DNA from: Sporomusa sp.
Lineage (GTDB): Bacteria; Bacillota_C; Negativicutes; Sporomusales; Sporomusaceae
Reading direction: 5' to 3'
Length of the DNA: 6,218 bases
NCBI GenBank assembly: GCA_029256645.1
Contig: JAQSXM010000218.1
Span: 1-6,218 of the forward strand
Shown: positions 4,948-6,218 of the stretch, piece after piece
Numbering within the stretch: position 1 is the stretch's first letter
How the letters are laid out: each line of letters starts with the position of its first letter
Program-made: the position numbers and the translations under genes
Notes under the pieces: generated by a model
The model's input: only the letters and a program-made list of their open reading frames with translations
The model's database searches: none
What the model was told of the DNA's origin: nothing

Positions 4948-6218
4948 ATGGATATATCCAAAATAATTAATAAGGGTTTGCTTACACCGCGTTCAACACT
5001 GTCGCTCTACAGCCAGATAGCAAATTTATTTGCTGAAAAAATCCAAAACCGGATTTTGCCTGCCGGGAATAAACTACCGCCCGAACGTGAACTGGCTGTC
5101 CTGTTAGGGGTAAGCCGCACAACAGCAATAAATGCTTACCGGCGTTTAGAGGAGCAAGGACTCATCATTACCAAAATCGGCAGTGGCACCTATGTGGCTG
5201 ATTTGACACCACCCCTGCAGCCAAACCCCGCCGTGCCCTGGTCCCAGTTATTTACCCCAAGTCCTAATACCCAGCTGGCATCGATTTTACGTGAATTGAT
5301 CGCATCTGCCACCACTGAGGATATTATCTCATTGGCTGCAGGTATGCCTGACCCTACACTCTATCCGCTTAAGCACTTTCACAGGCTGTTCAGTCAACAA
5401 TCCTCCCAGCTCAGCGGTTCTGACCTGGGCCATATACCAACAGAAGGCTACATGCCGCTTCGCCAGGCTTTGGCTGCCAGGCTAATAAAAAAAGACTATG
5501 CTATTACACCGGAGAATACGATGATCGTAAGCGGCTCCCAACAAGGGTTGTATTTAATCGCAAAGGTTTTTTTAGAACCTGGTGACTATGTTATTGTTGA
5601 GTCCCCCACCTATCTTGGCGCCATCCAGGTATTCAGTGCAGCCAATGCCCGCCTGCTCAGTCTGCCAACGCTAAGTACTATGCCACTCGATCTTTTAGAA
5701 GATTATCTTGTCCGCTATCGCCCAAAATTGCTCTATATTATGCCAACATTTCAGAATCCTAATGGCCGGGTTATGCCGCTCGAAGAACGGCGTGAGCTTT
5801 TAAAACTGGCTGCCAAACACCGCCTGGTAATTGTGGAGGATGACCCCTACGGTGAATTATATTATGACAAACAGCCGCCCCCCTCGCTTAAAGCACTTGA
5901 CCCCTTCGGCGGTGTCATTGCCCTTGGTACGTTCTCCAAAATCCTTTTTCCCGGACTGCGCACAGGCTGGGTTGTTGCCCCGGAAACTGTAATTAACCGG
6001 TTTGCACTGGAAAAACAATACATAGATCTTCACAGCAGCAATATCTCCCAAAAACTACTTTTTGATTACCTTACAGAAGGGTTGCTTGAAGATCACCTGG
6101 ACACGGTCCGCGCCGAATACAAAAAGCGCCGTGACTCTGTGGCCGGCGCCCTTCACCGCTACTGCGGCCCGCATCTGACTTTTACCTTGCCAACAGGCGG
6201 ATTTTATTTTTGGTGCAC
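4948..6218 (+). CDS. MocR-type GntR/aminotransferase-like transcriptional regulator, 3' end missing
   Basis: 423 codons are visible before the window ends; full MocR proteins are about 470-490 residues. Residues about 16-84 form a GntR winged helix-turn-helix (LPPERELAVLLGVSRTTAINAY, then GSGTYV). A linker to about 125 leads into a fold-type I aminotransferase domain. Cofactor residues are present: SGSQQGL (195-201), N270 in QNPNG, D298 and Y301 in VEDDPYGELYY, K331 in FSKILFPGLRTG as the lysine that binds pyridoxal phosphate, and R338 for the phosphate. MocR regulators sense PLP, amino acids or their adducts through this domain. A free-standing enzyme is unlikely given the N-terminal DNA-binding domain. 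The start has AGGGAG at 4931-4936, a rather long 11-base gap to the ATG. Divergence from azlCD suggests it controls that exporter and itself, which is inference. Confidence 0.93.
   Translation, partial: MDISKIINKGLLTPRSTLSLYSQIANLFAEKIQNRILPAGNKLPPERELAVLLGVSRTTAINAYRRLEEQGLIITKIGSGTYVADLTPPLQPNPAVPWSQLFTPSPNTQLASILRELIASATTEDIISLAAGMPDPTLYPLKHFHRLFSQQSSQLSGSDLGHIPTEGYMPLRQALAARLIKKDYAITPENTMIVSGSQQGLYLIAKVFLEPGDYVIVESPTYLGAIQVFSAANARLLSLPTLSTMPLDLLEDYLVRYRPKLLYIMPTFQNPNGRVMPLEERRELLKLAAKHRLVIVEDDPYGELYYDKQPPPSLKALDPFGGVIALGTFSKILFPGLRTGWVVAPETVINRFALEKQYIDLHSSNISQKLLFDYLTEGLLEDHLDTVRAEYKKRRDSVAGALHRYCGPHLTFTLPTGGFYFWC

Overview
The window looks like a chromosomal segment of a low-to-moderate GC Firmicute. 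An azlCD operon, a solo speE, a YmaF-family protein and strong GGAGG-type ribosome binding sites fit that group. Sporomusa/Pelosinus-type Negativicutes are my best guess, but this is an impression from gene content only. There is no RNA gene, mobile element, CRISPR array or phage gene that I can support.

Layout from left to right: (1) the 3' part of an M29-family metallo-aminopeptidase (+), cut by the left edge. (2) A convergent, bidirectional terminator, followed by speE, spermidine synthase (-), which appears to stand alone. (3) An AT-rich gene-free stretch, ending in a second long terminator. (4) A small YmaF-family protein (-), rich in His-x-His motifs and carrying a remarkable Asp/Cys tail. 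(5) Divergent from it, a membrane-anchored diguanylate cyclase (+) with an intact GGEEF active site and RxxD inhibitory site. (6) Convergent with the cyclase and overlapping its last 20 bases, the azlC-azlD pair (-), encoding a two-component branched-chain amino acid exporter. (7) Divergent from azlC, a MocR-type GntR/aminotransferase regulator (+), cut by the right edge. The space between azlC and this regulator holds a perfect 14-bp inverted repeat.

The only functional grouping I can argue for is azlCD plus the MocR regulator. They form a divergent regulator/transporter pair around a palindromic site that overlaps the likely azlC promoter and abuts the regulator's ribosome binding site. The other genes look like independent units separated by terminators or opposed orientation. 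I do not see a clear new multi-gene system. The most unusual items are the Asp/Cys tail of the YmaF-family protein, the azlC/mocR palindrome, and a strong hairpin at the end of the azlC coding sequence just before the azlD ribosome binding site.
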